DNA of 41,349 bases, taken from positions 1-41,349 of the forward strand of contig JAPLJZ010000077.1 of assembly GCA_026388335.1 (NCBI GenBank). The letters run 5' to 3'. A program made the position numbers and the translations under genes. The notes under the pieces are model-generated. The model did not search any database and was not told the origin of the DNA. It was given only the letters and a program-made list of their open reading frames with translations. Below are positions 23,975-31,629 of this stretch, piece by piece. Source of the DNA: Deltaproteobacteria bacterium. GTDB taxonomy: Bacteria > Desulfobacterota > Syntrophia > Syntrophales > UBA8958. Numbering within the stretch: the stretch's first letter is position 1; every line of letters starts with the position of its first letter.

Positions 23975-25270
23975 TTACAGCATTCCCTGCTCTTTGGCCT
24001 GGGCCGTGAGCGACTCCCGGAAGTTGGGATGGGCGATGGCGATGAGAGCCTTGGCACGCTCGCGAATACTTTTGCCCCGCAGATCTGCCGCCCCGTATTC
24101 GGTGACGATGAAGTGGACGTCGTTTCGCGAGGTGGTCACAGCGGCACCCGGGTCAAGTGCACCGGCAATGCGTGAAACCTTCCCGCCGGCTGCTGTGGAA
24201 GGCAGTGCGATGATGGATTTCCCGCCGACGGAGCGGCTTGCCCCGCGGACAAAATCGACCTGCCCGCCGACGCCGCTAAACTGGTTGCGGCCGATCATCT
24301 CGGCGTTGACCTGCCCCATCATATCGACCTGCAGGGCGGAGTTGATGGAAATCATCTTCTCGTGCTGACCGATGATGAAGGGATCATTTGTATAGTCGAC
24401 AGGCCGCATCATGACATCGGGGTTGTTGTCGACAAAATCGTAGAGCTTGCGTGTGCCCATGAGAAAGGTCACAACATATTTTCCGGTGTTGATCGTTTTC
24501 TTCCGGTTTGTGACGACACCCGCCTCCGCCAATGCCACAATACCGTCGGAGAACATCTCGCTGTGAATACCCAGGTCCTTCTTATCTTTCAGGAACAGGA
24601 GCACGGCATCGGGAATGGCGCCGATGCCCAGTTGGAGCGTTGAACCATCTTCAATAAGTTTCGCCACGTTCTCGCCGATGGCTCTCTCAAGATCGCCGAT
24701 GACGGGCGGCTTGAGCTCGATGAGGGGCTCGTCCTTCTCAACGATGCAATCGATTTCGTCGAGGTGGATTTTCGCACCCAGGGTGCGGGGCATGAATTTG
24801 TTCATCTGGGCGATGGTTACCCGGTCGGCGCCGGACGCTGCGAGCGTATAATCCACGGAGACCCCGAGGCTGCAATAGCCCTCGGCATCGGGCGGCGTGA
24901 CCTGCATCAGGGTCACGTCAACGGGCAGGATTCGCCAGCTGAAGAGACGGGGAATCTCGGAGAAAAAACAGGGTGTATGAAGGGCGCGCCCCTCGGAGAC
25001 GGCCTTGCGGGTCGCGGCCCCGACGAAGAGTGAATTGTGCCGGAAACTCCCCTCCATGCCGGGCTGGGCGTACTTGGCGGGTCCCATGGCCACCATATGT
25101 ACGATCTCAACGTTTTTGAGTTCCGGGGCTCTTGCCACCAGGGCATCCACCAGCGTGGGCGGTTCGCCGCAGGCATGGCCTACGACGATACGGTCGCCAT
25201 CCTTAACCTGTTTCAGCGCCGTCTCGGCGCTCATGATCTTCTTTGCGTATTTCTGTTTCCAGTCGTTCAT
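23975..25270 (-). CDS. abfT: 4-hydroxybutyrate CoA-transferase
   Basis: A class I-like CoA-transferase of the acetyl-CoA hydrolase/transferase family, 431 residues. It would move CoA from acetyl-CoA to 4-hydroxybutyrate, giving 4-hydroxybutyryl-CoA for the dehydratase in the same operon. Seen: the active-site region LGIHSEMFSDG with Glu238, the position and context of the catalytic Glu of the Clostridium aminobutyricum enzyme; oxyanion/CoA loop QLGIGAIPDAV; FSGVGGQVDFVRGASRS; VTEYGAADLRGKS near the C-terminus. ATG at 25270 has GAGG seven bases upstream and overlaps the end of the four-cysteine gene by 68 bases. It is the last gene of the island. Confidence 0.92.
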   Translation of the reverse strand: MNDWKQKYAKKIMSAETALKQVKDGDRIVVGHACGEPPTLVDALVARAPELKNVEIVHMVAMGPAKYAQPGMEGSFRHNSLFVGAATRKAVSEGRALHTPCFFSEIPRLFSWRILPVDVTLMQVTPPDAEGYCSLGVSVDYTLAASGADRVTIAQMNKFMPRTLGAKIHLDEIDCIVEKDEPLIELKPPVIGDLERAIGENVAKLIEDGSTLQLGIGAIPDAVLLFLKDKKDLGIHSEMFSDGIVALAEAGVVTNRKKTINTGKYVVTFLMGTRKLYDFVDNNPDVMMRPVDYTNDPFIIGQHEKMISINSALQVDMMGQVNAEMIGRNQFSGVGGQVDFVRGASRSVGGKSIIALPSTAAGGKVSRIAGALDPGAAVTTSRNDVHFIVTEYGAADLRGKSIRERAKALIAIAHPNFRESLTAQAKEQGML

Positions 25271-25556
25271 AGTATTTCCTCACTTTCATCAACACTTCCG
25301 GGACGATCCTCTTCGCGGGCACTTCCGCGCCATCAACAGTGGCCGCCGCCACCGTAACATAAGGCGGGTCCTTGGGATTGTACTTGAAGGCACAGCCCGA
25401 CAGGCATCCGCTCAGAAAAACCATGAAATCGGCATCGGGACTGTTGAAGACAACGTCAAAGCCCATGTCGACGAGCGCTTTCTGTAGTTCAAGGGCAATC
25501 TGCCCCCGGTCGATCCGGGGATTGCAGCCCCCGCAGAACTGGATGCCCACCGTCAT
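25203..25556 (-). CDS. Small four-cysteine protein of unknown function
   Basis: A 117-residue soluble protein starting MTVGIQFCGGCNPRIDR. It has CGGC (Cys8, Cys11) and CLSGC (Cys51, Cys55), enough to hold a metal or a [4Fe-4S] cluster. An alternating strand-helix pattern (RGQIALELQKALVDMGFDVVF, DFMVFLSGC, PYVTVAAATVDG) suggests a small Rossmann-like or flavodoxin-like core. I do not recognise the family with confidence. It overlaps the CoA-transferase start by 68 bases and lies five bases after the NifU-like gene, so it is locked into the 4-hydroxybutyrate operon. A role in Fe-S supply or redox for the dehydratase is an inference. Confidence 0.7.
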   Translation of the reverse strand: MTVGIQFCGGCNPRIDRGQIALELQKALVDMGFDVVFNSPDADFMVFLSGCLSGCAFKYNPKDPPYVTVAAATVDGAEVPAKRIVPEVLMKVRKYYERLETEIRKEDHERRDGAETG

Positions 25557-25561
25557 CGACC

Positions 25562-25861
25562 TTAACCCCGGGGCCTCTTGAGAAATCGCAGGGCTTCCCG
25601 GACGAGATCATCGCTGACTCTCGTGCCGACGCGAACGTCACTGACCCAGGGGCAGGATTCGCGGATGCTGGCCACGATGATGTCACTGACGGTCTGCTCC
25701 GCACCCATGCAGGCGGCGCAGGCTCCCAGGAGCCGAAGACGGACAATGCCGCCCTCCTCGATTCCCGTGAGCTCGATGTCACCCTTGTGTGCTTTCAGCA
25801 CAGGCCTGACCTGTCTGTCGAGGACTGCATGGATATCCTTTTCCAACTGCTCCGTCTTCAT
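25562..25861 (-). CDS. NifU C-terminal domain-like Fe-S scaffold/carrier
   Basis: A 99-residue protein made only of the NifU C-terminal (Nfu) domain. Seen: VLKAHKGDIELTGIEEGGIVRLRLLGACAACMGAEQTVSD, with the cluster-binding CAAC (Cys48, Cys51), where Nfu proteins have a CxxC that carries a [4Fe-4S] cluster at a dimer interface. The start ATG at 25861 has a weak ribosome-binding site. Its position directly after the 4-hydroxybutyryl-CoA dehydratase gene, a [4Fe-4S] flavoenzyme, suggests it loads that enzyme; this is inferred from context. Confidence 0.85.
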   Translation of the reverse strand: MKTEQLEKDIHAVLDRQVRPVLKAHKGDIELTGIEEGGIVRLRLLGACAACMGAEQTVSDIIVASIRESCPWVSDVRVGTRVSDDLVREALRFLKRPRG

Positions 25862-25905
25862 CGCTTTTTCGTTTTCCGGAAGTTATTTATTTTTATTAAT
25901 TAGTC

Positions 25906-25953
25906 CGGACCCCCTGTCCGGTCCCGCTTGAAAAGCGAGGTCGAGGGGGCCCG
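25906..25953. other. Intra-operon hairpin between dehydratase and NifU-like genes
   Basis: CGGACCCCCT (25906-25915) pairs with AGGGGGCCCG (25944-25953) at nine of ten positions. Inside, CGCTT-GAA-AAGCG forms a second small hairpin. On the minus strand it is followed by AT-rich sequence (ACTAATTAATAAAAATAAATAA). It lies in the 147-base gap 25862-26008 and may be an attenuator or processing site giving more dehydratase than downstream products. Confidence 0.45.
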
Positions 25954-26008
25954 AACCGCCGTCGTTGCACCGGCATGCCGTTTCCTTCCGGAGGAAGGAG
26001 CGGCCCCC

Positions 26009-27460
26009 TTATGCGGGGATACCGGCGATCTTCTTTGCGAGTGCTTTCTTCTGTTCGAGGTTGCCCTGGCGCGAGATCATGATCCGCTGCGCCTGGGGAG
26101 AGCCGGCGCCGTGCATCGACTCGGTACGATAGCCCACGGCCGCCGTTCCTAGCGTGATGTTCTCGATAAGGCGTAAAATCCGCATGCGGTGTTCCGTGGG
26201 AACTGATGGAATGCCTTGCAGATACTTTTCGATGTATTTGCCTGTAACCGGGTTCCTCAGATCCTTCTCGGAGGGCATGGTGACCATGAGTCCACCGGCA
26301 ATGTCCTCGGCAAGCCGGGCGATTTCATAGGGGAACCGGGTGACATTCTGCTTGCAGACGTTGGCCAGCAGCAGGTCAATGAGGTAGTTCCCGGAGGCCG
26401 TCTTGTGTCCCTCGGCCGAACAGGCAATCCCGCATGCGTAAAGGGTCTCGTTTAAGTGCATCATCTCGATGAGCTTGTCCTTCACATGGGAGGCCTTGTT
26501 CGCGCCGTTGTAGTCGGCGGCCAATGCCGCCGCGCCGATCAGCACGTCGCCCACGCCCACCTTGCAGCCGCCGTAGCTCTGACGATGATACCCGGCGAAA
26601 CGCTCCACCAAGGCGCCGCTGAACTCGTACTCGCCGCACATGAAGACGTTTTCCCAGGGCACGAAGAGATTATCGAAAATCATCATGGCCTCGTGCCCGC
26701 CGAACTCCTTGTTACCCATGTCGAACTGGCCACCCTCGAGTTTGCGGGTGTCACAGGACTGGCGGCCTAAGATATAGAAGATGCCCTCGGCGTCGGCCGG
26801 CGCCACGAAGGACAGGGCGAAGTCGGCATCTTCTTTTGACATCGTGAGGGTGGGCATGACGAGGACCCAGTGGGAGTTGACGGCGCCCGTCTGGTGGGCC
26901 TTGCAGCCCCGCACGACGATGCCGTCCTCGCGCCTTTCCACGATGCGGCAGAACAGATCCGGATCGGCCTGCTTGCCGGGGGTGAGCCCGCGGTCGCCTT
27001 TGACGTCCGTCATGGCGCCGTCGACCGTCCAGTCCTCCTCCTGCATCTTCAGCAGAAAGCTCCGGAAGCGCTTATGGTACTCGGTGCCGAGCTTCTTGTC
27101 CATCTCGAAGGTCGTGCTGTCCATGGCGTTGATGGCGTCCATGCCCACACAGCGCTGGAAGCAGGCCGCCGTCTTCTGGCCCATCAAACGCTGCATCTTC
27201 ACCTTTTTCACCAGGTCCTCGGGGCTCTGGTGCAGGTGGCAGAAACGGTTGATCTTCTTGCCCGTCAGGGAGGAAGTGGCCGTCATCAGCTCCGCATGCT
27301 GCGGATCCTGCGCGAGCGTGTAGGTCATCTTGACAGAGTTCATCGAGGGACGGATGATGGGGTGGTCGACGACATTCTTCACCTCTTCGCCCATCAGGTA
27401 GACCTTGAAGTTCATCTTACGTAAACTCTCTTCGTACTGTTCTGGTGTTTTCAATGGCAT
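26009..27460 (-). CDS. abfD: 4-hydroxybutyryl-CoA dehydratase / vinylacetyl-CoA isomerase
   Basis: A 483-residue [4Fe-4S]- and FAD-containing dehydratase that converts 4-hydroxybutyryl-CoA to crotonyl-CoA by a radical mechanism, and isomerises vinylacetyl-CoA. It belongs to the HpaB/acyl-CoA dehydrogenase fold. Seen: cluster ligands in ACFQRCVG (Cys100, Cys104) and HRQSYGGC (His292, Cys299), equal to the Cys-Cys-His-Cys set known in the Clostridium aminobutyricum enzyme; N-terminal EQYEESLRKMNFKVYLMGE; GQFDMGNKEFGGHEAMM. All ligands are intact, so it should be active. The 105 bases upstream (27461-27565) show nothing specific. It follows the permease and precedes the NifU-like gene. Confidence 0.95.
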   Translation of the reverse strand: MPLKTPEQYEESLRKMNFKVYLMGEEVKNVVDHPIIRPSMNSVKMTYTLAQDPQHAELMTATSSLTGKKINRFCHLHQSPEDLVKKVKMQRLMGQKTAACFQRCVGMDAINAMDSTTFEMDKKLGTEYHKRFRSFLLKMQEEDWTVDGAMTDVKGDRGLTPGKQADPDLFCRIVERREDGIVVRGCKAHQTGAVNSHWVLVMPTLTMSKEDADFALSFVAPADAEGIFYILGRQSCDTRKLEGGQFDMGNKEFGGHEAMMIFDNLFVPWENVFMCGEYEFSGALVERFAGYHRQSYGGCKVGVGDVLIGAAALAADYNGANKASHVKDKLIEMMHLNETLYACGIACSAEGHKTASGNYLIDLLLANVCKQNVTRFPYEIARLAEDIAGGLMVTMPSEKDLRNPVTGKYIEKYLQGIPSVPTEHRMRILRLIENITLGTAAVGYRTESMHGAGSPQAQRIMISRQGNLEQKKALAKKIAGIPA

Positions 27461-27565
27461 AATATTTACCTCCGCTAAATTTCTTCTTACTGATAGAAAT
27501 ATTTGTTTAACTTTTTCAACCCGGCGTTCCGCATTCTTGCTGCGGTACTCTTTCTTTAAGTCAAC

Positions 27566-29008
27566 TTACTGATTTGGCAAATGCTTTTCATCATCCGGTT
27601 CCGGGGCGATACACTTGTTGAATACGGGGTCCTTTGCCTTGTCGTATTTATTCCAATTGCGGAAGAAATCCTTGCCGTAGACGAGCAGGCAGAGCACGAT
27701 ACCGACGGCAAAGGCATAACCGGCGCCCCGTGAGATCAACACAGCGCCGACACACCCGGCCACCCCAAGATCATTAAATGTCCTTGCTTTCAAAATGCCG
27801 ACGCGCACGGCGACAAATCCCTGCACCAGCATGGTCAGTGACAGGGCAATAGGCAGAACAGGTTTCACGAGGGTAACGATGGGAGATAAGAAATAGGCAG
27901 TGAAAGTTCCCAGTCGGAAAGAGGCGACACCGCCGATCAGGCTGTCCATTGCCTGCGGACCATGTTTATAACGTTCACATTCCACAACCTGCATGGCTGC
28001 CCACATCGGTCCGCACATCGAGAGGTCCGGACCCAGCATGGACATACCGATGTTTCTAATACCCACAATCATGTTGTTGCGGTTAGCGTCGAAATGGACA
28101 TTCTCGTCTCCATGGCGGAATTCCCGCGCTTCGTCAACGAGGGCTTCCGCCTGGATCAATTCACCGAAAAGCACGATGTATGTCGCGAAAACCAGAGGCG
28201 CGGCGCTTAGATAGAGACTGAGTGACGGCCAGCCGATACGGTCGGAGAAAGGCGTCCACTGTGTAAATAAAACGCCAAACTGTGGAATGGTAAATCCCCA
28301 TTCTATCTTGGGCCAGGGGAGTTCGCCGACCAGGGGCGCGAGGACAATGGCCAGGAGCAGCGATGGCAGGAGTCCCAGATCGGAGAGATGTTTGAAAAAC
28401 GGATGTTTCGAACGGAGTGTTTTGAAGTGGTTGGAAAACAGAATATAGAACACCGAACCGAGGGCAATGGTGATCGTCCATGGATAGAGATCAAAACGCC
28501 CTCCCTTTTCAAATACGAGCCGGACGGCGGCAATCCCGGCGCCAAGCAGAATGCCCGCTTTCAGCGCGTCGGGAACGATGTCCACGAAACGTTTGGCAAG
28601 GCCCGACGCACCAAAAAATAATGAGACAAGCCCCAGTTCTAATTCAAAGGCAATCAGGGCATGCATGCGGGGCACGCCTTCCGGGAATGTCTTCAGCCAC
28701 AGCAGGAGCAGCGGGATTGCCGGTGTGATCCAGCCCGGTACAACCGGGTCGCCGAGATGGGAATGCCATAAATAGAAAAAACCATTTAAAATAACGATTG
28801 TTATGGCAACTTCAAAGGGCATCCCGAGGTATTCCTGCAAAATCGGGATGATACCCAGGCAGACGGCACACATGATTAAACCTTGTATGTAATCTGCAAT
28901 TTCAAAACGATAATGAATAAAAGGCAGGCGTAACTGGAAGGGACCCAACGGAATGAAGGGTTGTACTTGACCATACTGACGTTTGTAGACCGGACCTGAC
29001 CAACTCAT
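27566..29008 (-). CDS. Multispan permease, NCS2/SulP-like, of the 4-hydroxybutyrate island
   Basis: A 480-residue inner-membrane protein with about 12-14 hydrophobic segments. LGDPVVPGWITPAIPLLLLW and PDALKAGILLGAGIAAV recall the UraA-type fold of NCS2/SulP transporters, but I cannot name the family. ATG at 29008 has GAGGAGG seven bases upstream; an earlier in-frame start at 29047 would add 13 unlikely residues. Being first in the operon with the dehydratase and CoA-transferase, it most likely takes up 4-hydroxybutyrate or a related short carboxylate; this is inferred from context. The C-terminus is charged and cytoplasmic (KYDKAKDPVFNKCIAPEPDD). Confidence 0.75.
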   Translation of the reverse strand: MSWSGPVYKRQYGQVQPFIPLGPFQLRLPFIHYRFEIADYIQGLIMCAVCLGIIPILQEYLGMPFEVAITIVILNGFFYLWHSHLGDPVVPGWITPAIPLLLLWLKTFPEGVPRMHALIAFELELGLVSLFFGASGLAKRFVDIVPDALKAGILLGAGIAAVRLVFEKGGRFDLYPWTITIALGSVFYILFSNHFKTLRSKHPFFKHLSDLGLLPSLLLAIVLAPLVGELPWPKIEWGFTIPQFGVLFTQWTPFSDRIGWPSLSLYLSAAPLVFATYIVLFGELIQAEALVDEAREFRHGDENVHFDANRNNMIVGIRNIGMSMLGPDLSMCGPMWAAMQVVECERYKHGPQAMDSLIGGVASFRLGTFTAYFLSPIVTLVKPVLPIALSLTMLVQGFVAVRVGILKARTFNDLGVAGCVGAVLISRGAGYAFAVGIVLCLLVYGKDFFRNWNKYDKAKDPVFNKCIAPEPDDEKHLPNQ

Positions 29009-29056
29009 TGCAATACCTCCTCTGTTTATTATATTGGTGACACGCACTGCTTTCCT

Positions 29057-29073
29057 TGCGAGTTACCCCCCAA
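29057..29073 (-). promoter_or_regulatory. Candidate sigma-54 promoter of the 4-hydroxybutyrate island
   Basis: On the minus strand TTGGGGGGTAACTCGCA has the invariant GG and GC of a -24/-12 promoter at the correct 10-base spacing. It matches 9 of 13 fixed positions of YTGGCACG-N4-TTGCW. The start would be near 29046, about 38 bases before the permease ATG. It fits the adjacent sigma-54 activator. A second near match, TGGCACGTTTGATGA (29151-29137), has GA instead of GC and is weaker. Confidence 0.45.
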
Positions 29074-29253
29074 CCGTATCGATATTAGAGATAACGAGGG
29101 ACAGTGAAAACAATGAAATTACGGTACGTGCCCTCTTCATCAAACGTGCCAAGTCAATGAGGACGTCCTTGCCGCTTGCTCAAGATATCTTAATCATTCA
29201 GATTTGTTTTACGGGGGAGGCTGGGACACCGTCGATGTCGATGTTCCTTATGT

Positions 29254-29265
29254 TGCAGTACTGCA
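29254..29265. promoter_or_regulatory. Candidate enhancer site of the sigma-54 regulator
   Basis: TGCAGTACTGCA is a perfect 12-base palindrome about 180-200 bases upstream of the proposed sigma-54 promoter, a normal distance for an activator binding site. Nearby, TTGC/GCAA words recur (29313-29340). The 334-base region 29009-29342 holds no gene. Confidence 0.4.
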
Positions 29266-29322
29266 CAAAGAACCGGGGATGGTCATTGTAATACTATGTA
29301 ATCATTCAATATCGCAATAATG

Positions 29323-29348
29323 CAATAGTCGCAGCGTTGCGACTATTG
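29323..29348. terminator. Hairpin at the end of the sigma-54 regulator gene
   Basis: CAATAGTCGCA (29323-29333) and TGCGACTATTG (29338-29348) form a perfect 11-bp stem with a GCGT loop. It includes the regulator's stop codon. On the minus strand it is followed by CATTATTGCGATATTG, not a clear U tract, so it may be a terminator, an mRNA stabiliser or a binding site for the regulator itself. Confidence 0.45.
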
Positions 29349-31412
29349 ATTCAGCAGATGGTATTTTGATGCTTTGCGAAAGATGGTGGCACGGTCGACA
29401 CCCAGAATTTCCGCCACCTTTTGCCATGATCTGCACTCCTTGTACGTTTCCGTCAGAAGATAGGTTTCCGTTTCGATGACGGCTTCCTTCAGCCGGGCGC
29501 CGTGCCGATGGAGAGGCTGCCGGACATAGATGAACCCGGGCAGATCATTCAAGGTGATTTCGTCTCCTTGCGACATGACGATCATCCGCTCGACGACATT
29601 CCTCAGTTCCCTGACATTGCCCAGCCAGGTGTAGTTTACAAGCTTGTCGAGGACCTGGAGCGATATGGTCTTGGTGTAACCGAAGTGGCTGTTGAATTCA
29701 TCGACAAAGTGCTTGATCAGGAGCGGGATATCTTCTCTCCGTTCCCGGAGAGGGGGAACATGAATAGGGACCACCATCAACCGGTAATACAGATCGTCCC
29801 GGAACTGCCGGTCATTGACCATCTTTTTTAGATCTTTATTGGTGGCGGCCACAATCCGGACATCGATGGGGATGGCTTTCGTGCCCCCCACGCGGTAGAC
29901 TTCCCGCTCCTGAATGGCCCGGAGCAATTTGACCTGCAGGGACAGCGGTAGTTCTCCGATCTCGTCGAGAAAAAGTGTCCCCGAGTTGGCGAGTTCGAAC
30001 AGCCCGAGCTTTCCTTCCTTCTTTGCGCCTGTAAACGCCCCGCTTTCATAGCCGAAGAGTTCCGATTCCAGAAGATGTTCCGGGATGGCGGCACAATTGA
30101 TATTGATAAAAGGGCTTGTGTCGCCCTTTCCCTGCCTGTGGATCAGTTTGGCGATCAATTCCTTGCCGGTGCCGGAATCACCGGTGATGAGAACGGTGGA
30201 GTCTACATCGGCTACTTTCCTTGCCAAATCAATAATTTGTCGCATCTGCACACTTCGGAAGATAATGTCCGAATCCATAATCTGTATGGCGCGCAGGTGG
30301 TTCAGCTCGGTCTTGTACTTGATGGACTGTTCCTTCTCCTGATGCAGCTGGTCCTGCAGATTAACCAGATCCGTGACGTCACGGACATTGGTGACGACGC
30401 GGAAGAGCTTGCCGTTTTCATCGAATATGGGGTTTCCCGTGACGAGAATCTGCTTCTTCCCCTTGACGGTCTGGTTGATGGTGACACTCTTCAGCTCCTT
30501 CATGACGACAAGTGTTACGGACTGGTCATAGTAGCCCTCATTCACGAGCTCCTGCATCGTACGGCCGACGACCTCCTTGGCCGGGATTCCGGTGATCCGT
30601 TCGTAGGCTTCGTTGACGTCGAGGACGAGCCCTTCGCCGTCGGTGATCCAGATACCATCGTATGAAGAATGAATGATTGCGCCGAGCTCGCGGTTCAGGC
30701 CCTTGACGACGCCCAACTCATGGGAGATCTTTTCTAAACGGGAGATATCCTGGAAGACGCTTACGGCACCTACGACCCTGCCGTCCCGGATAACGGGCGC
30801 ATAATTGACCATGAGGGACACGTTCTGCCCCTCGAACTTCTGCCCGATCAGGGGCTTCACCGACTTCATGACATCCATGAGCCGCGTGTTGGGAATCACC
30901 TCCAGAATGTTGCGACCCATGAATCCGGAAGCTCTGATGCCGAATAGATCCTCCGCCATGCTGTTGGCCGCGACGACGGTTCCGCTCTCATTAATGGCAA
31001 TGATCCCGCTTTCCACGGAGTTCATGATCGAGGAAACCTGCTCGCGGAATTCCTTAATCGCGACTTGAAGCGCAGCGGCATAGCCTTCCAGGGAGACAAC
31101 CCCGATGAACTTACCACCATTGTCCGACACAAGAGCCGGGATGGCAGGTTCGGGAATTTCCGCGACCTCTTCATCCGGTGACAGGCGTGCCGCACGGTCG
31201 GTGAGACGGTCCTCAAGTGTTCCGGTCATGGGTATACCGCTGTGCATAGCCGATAGCAGATCCTTCAGGGTCACGGCTCCGACGGGACCTTTTTGCGGAT
31301 CAAAAACGGGAACGATGTCCACATTTCTCGAATGCATAAGAGAGAGGGCCGTGCTGATTGTGTCGTTAAGGGACAATGGCTCGACGGGTATGACGATACT
31401 CGATACTTTCAC
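29343..31412 (-). CDS. Sigma-54-dependent activator with CBS pair and two PAS domains
   Basis: A 689-residue enhancer-binding protein. Domains: two CBS repeats (1-118), PAS 1 (about 125-235), PAS 2 (about 245-365), AAA+ domain (about 375-615) and a Fis-type HTH (last 40 residues, SWQKVAEILGVDRATIFRKASKYH). Seen: Walker A GDSGTGKE (near 410), GAFTGA loop for sigma-54 contact (near 457), Walker B GTLFLDEIGELP. CBS pairs bind adenosyl ligands such as AMP or ATP, and PAS domains bind small molecules or redox groups, so energy state and substrate may both be sensed. It starts at GTG 31412 behind a consensus promoter. It precedes the permease operon on the same strand and probably activates it. Confidence 0.92.
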   Translation of the reverse strand: MKVSSIVIPVEPLSLNDTISTALSLMHSRNVDIVPVFDPQKGPVGAVTLKDLLSAMHSGIPMTGTLEDRLTDRAARLSPDEEVAEIPEPAIPALVSDNGGKFIGVVSLEGYAAALQVAIKEFREQVSSIMNSVESGIIAINESGTVVAANSMAEDLFGIRASGFMGRNILEVIPNTRLMDVMKSVKPLIGQKFEGQNVSLMVNYAPVIRDGRVVGAVSVFQDISRLEKISHELGVVKGLNRELGAIIHSSYDGIWITDGEGLVLDVNEAYERITGIPAKEVVGRTMQELVNEGYYDQSVTLVVMKELKSVTINQTVKGKKQILVTGNPIFDENGKLFRVVTNVRDVTDLVNLQDQLHQEKEQSIKYKTELNHLRAIQIMDSDIIFRSVQMRQIIDLARKVADVDSTVLITGDSGTGKELIAKLIHRQGKGDTSPFININCAAIPEHLLESELFGYESGAFTGAKKEGKLGLFELANSGTLFLDEIGELPLSLQVKLLRAIQEREVYRVGGTKAIPIDVRIVAATNKDLKKMVNDRQFRDDLYYRLMVVPIHVPPLRERREDIPLLIKHFVDEFNSHFGYTKTISLQVLDKLVNYTWLGNVRELRNVVERMIVMSQGDEITLNDLPGFIYVRQPLHRHGARLKEAVIETETYLLTETYKECRSWQKVAEILGVDRATIFRKASKYHLLNQ

Positions 31413-31484
31413 GAGAGAACCTCAAAGTTTATCCGGGCGAAATAAAAGCTCCTCTTTGATAAGGACTTGCTTTTACGGGGAGAA

Positions 31485-31513
31485 AGTATAGGGAAATCAT
31501 TCTTGTCTGTCAA
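31485..31513 (-). promoter_or_regulatory. Consensus sigma-70 promoter of the sigma-54 activator gene
   Basis: On the minus strand TTGACA (31513-31508), 17 bases, then TATACT (31490-31485): only one base from consensus. Transcription would begin near 31478 with a 65-base leader. The -35 box is formed by the tip of the insertion-sequence-like repeat at 31508-31552. Confidence 0.75.
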
Positions 31514-31552
31514 TGAAAACTGACCACTGTGGTTGGATGTGATCACTTTTCA
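31508..31552. mobile_element. Possible IS21-type element end (remnant)
   Basis: Begins TGTCAA and contains TGAAAACTGACCAC (31514-31527) and GTGATCACTTTTCA (31539-31552), an inverted repeat with 12 of 14 matches. Terminal TG and repeated TGACCA/TGATCA words are typical of IS21-family ends as I recall them. No transposase gene remains. The dispersed 31-base repeat follows at 31586-31616. Confidence 0.4.
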
Positions 31553-31585
31553 GGGAAGAAGCGTTAACCAAATTATTCAACTTGC

Positions 31586-31616
31586 TACCATGACGATTAA
31601 AAGGAGGAAAGGGCAA
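31586..31616 (+). repeat. Short dispersed repeat, copy 2
   Basis: Matches 29 of 31 bases with 10084-10114. Located between purF and the sigma-54 activator gene, just after the insertion-sequence-like end. The strong AAGGAGGAAAG inside looks like a ribosome-binding site, but no gene follows. Confidence 0.5.
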
Positions 31617-31629
31617 TCTAAAAAGCCCG

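Noticed and set aside
29137-29151. TGGCACGTTTGATGA as a sigma-54 promoter
   Set aside because: It has GA instead of the invariant GC at -12, and the site at 29057-29073 keeps both invariant pairs nearer the gene.
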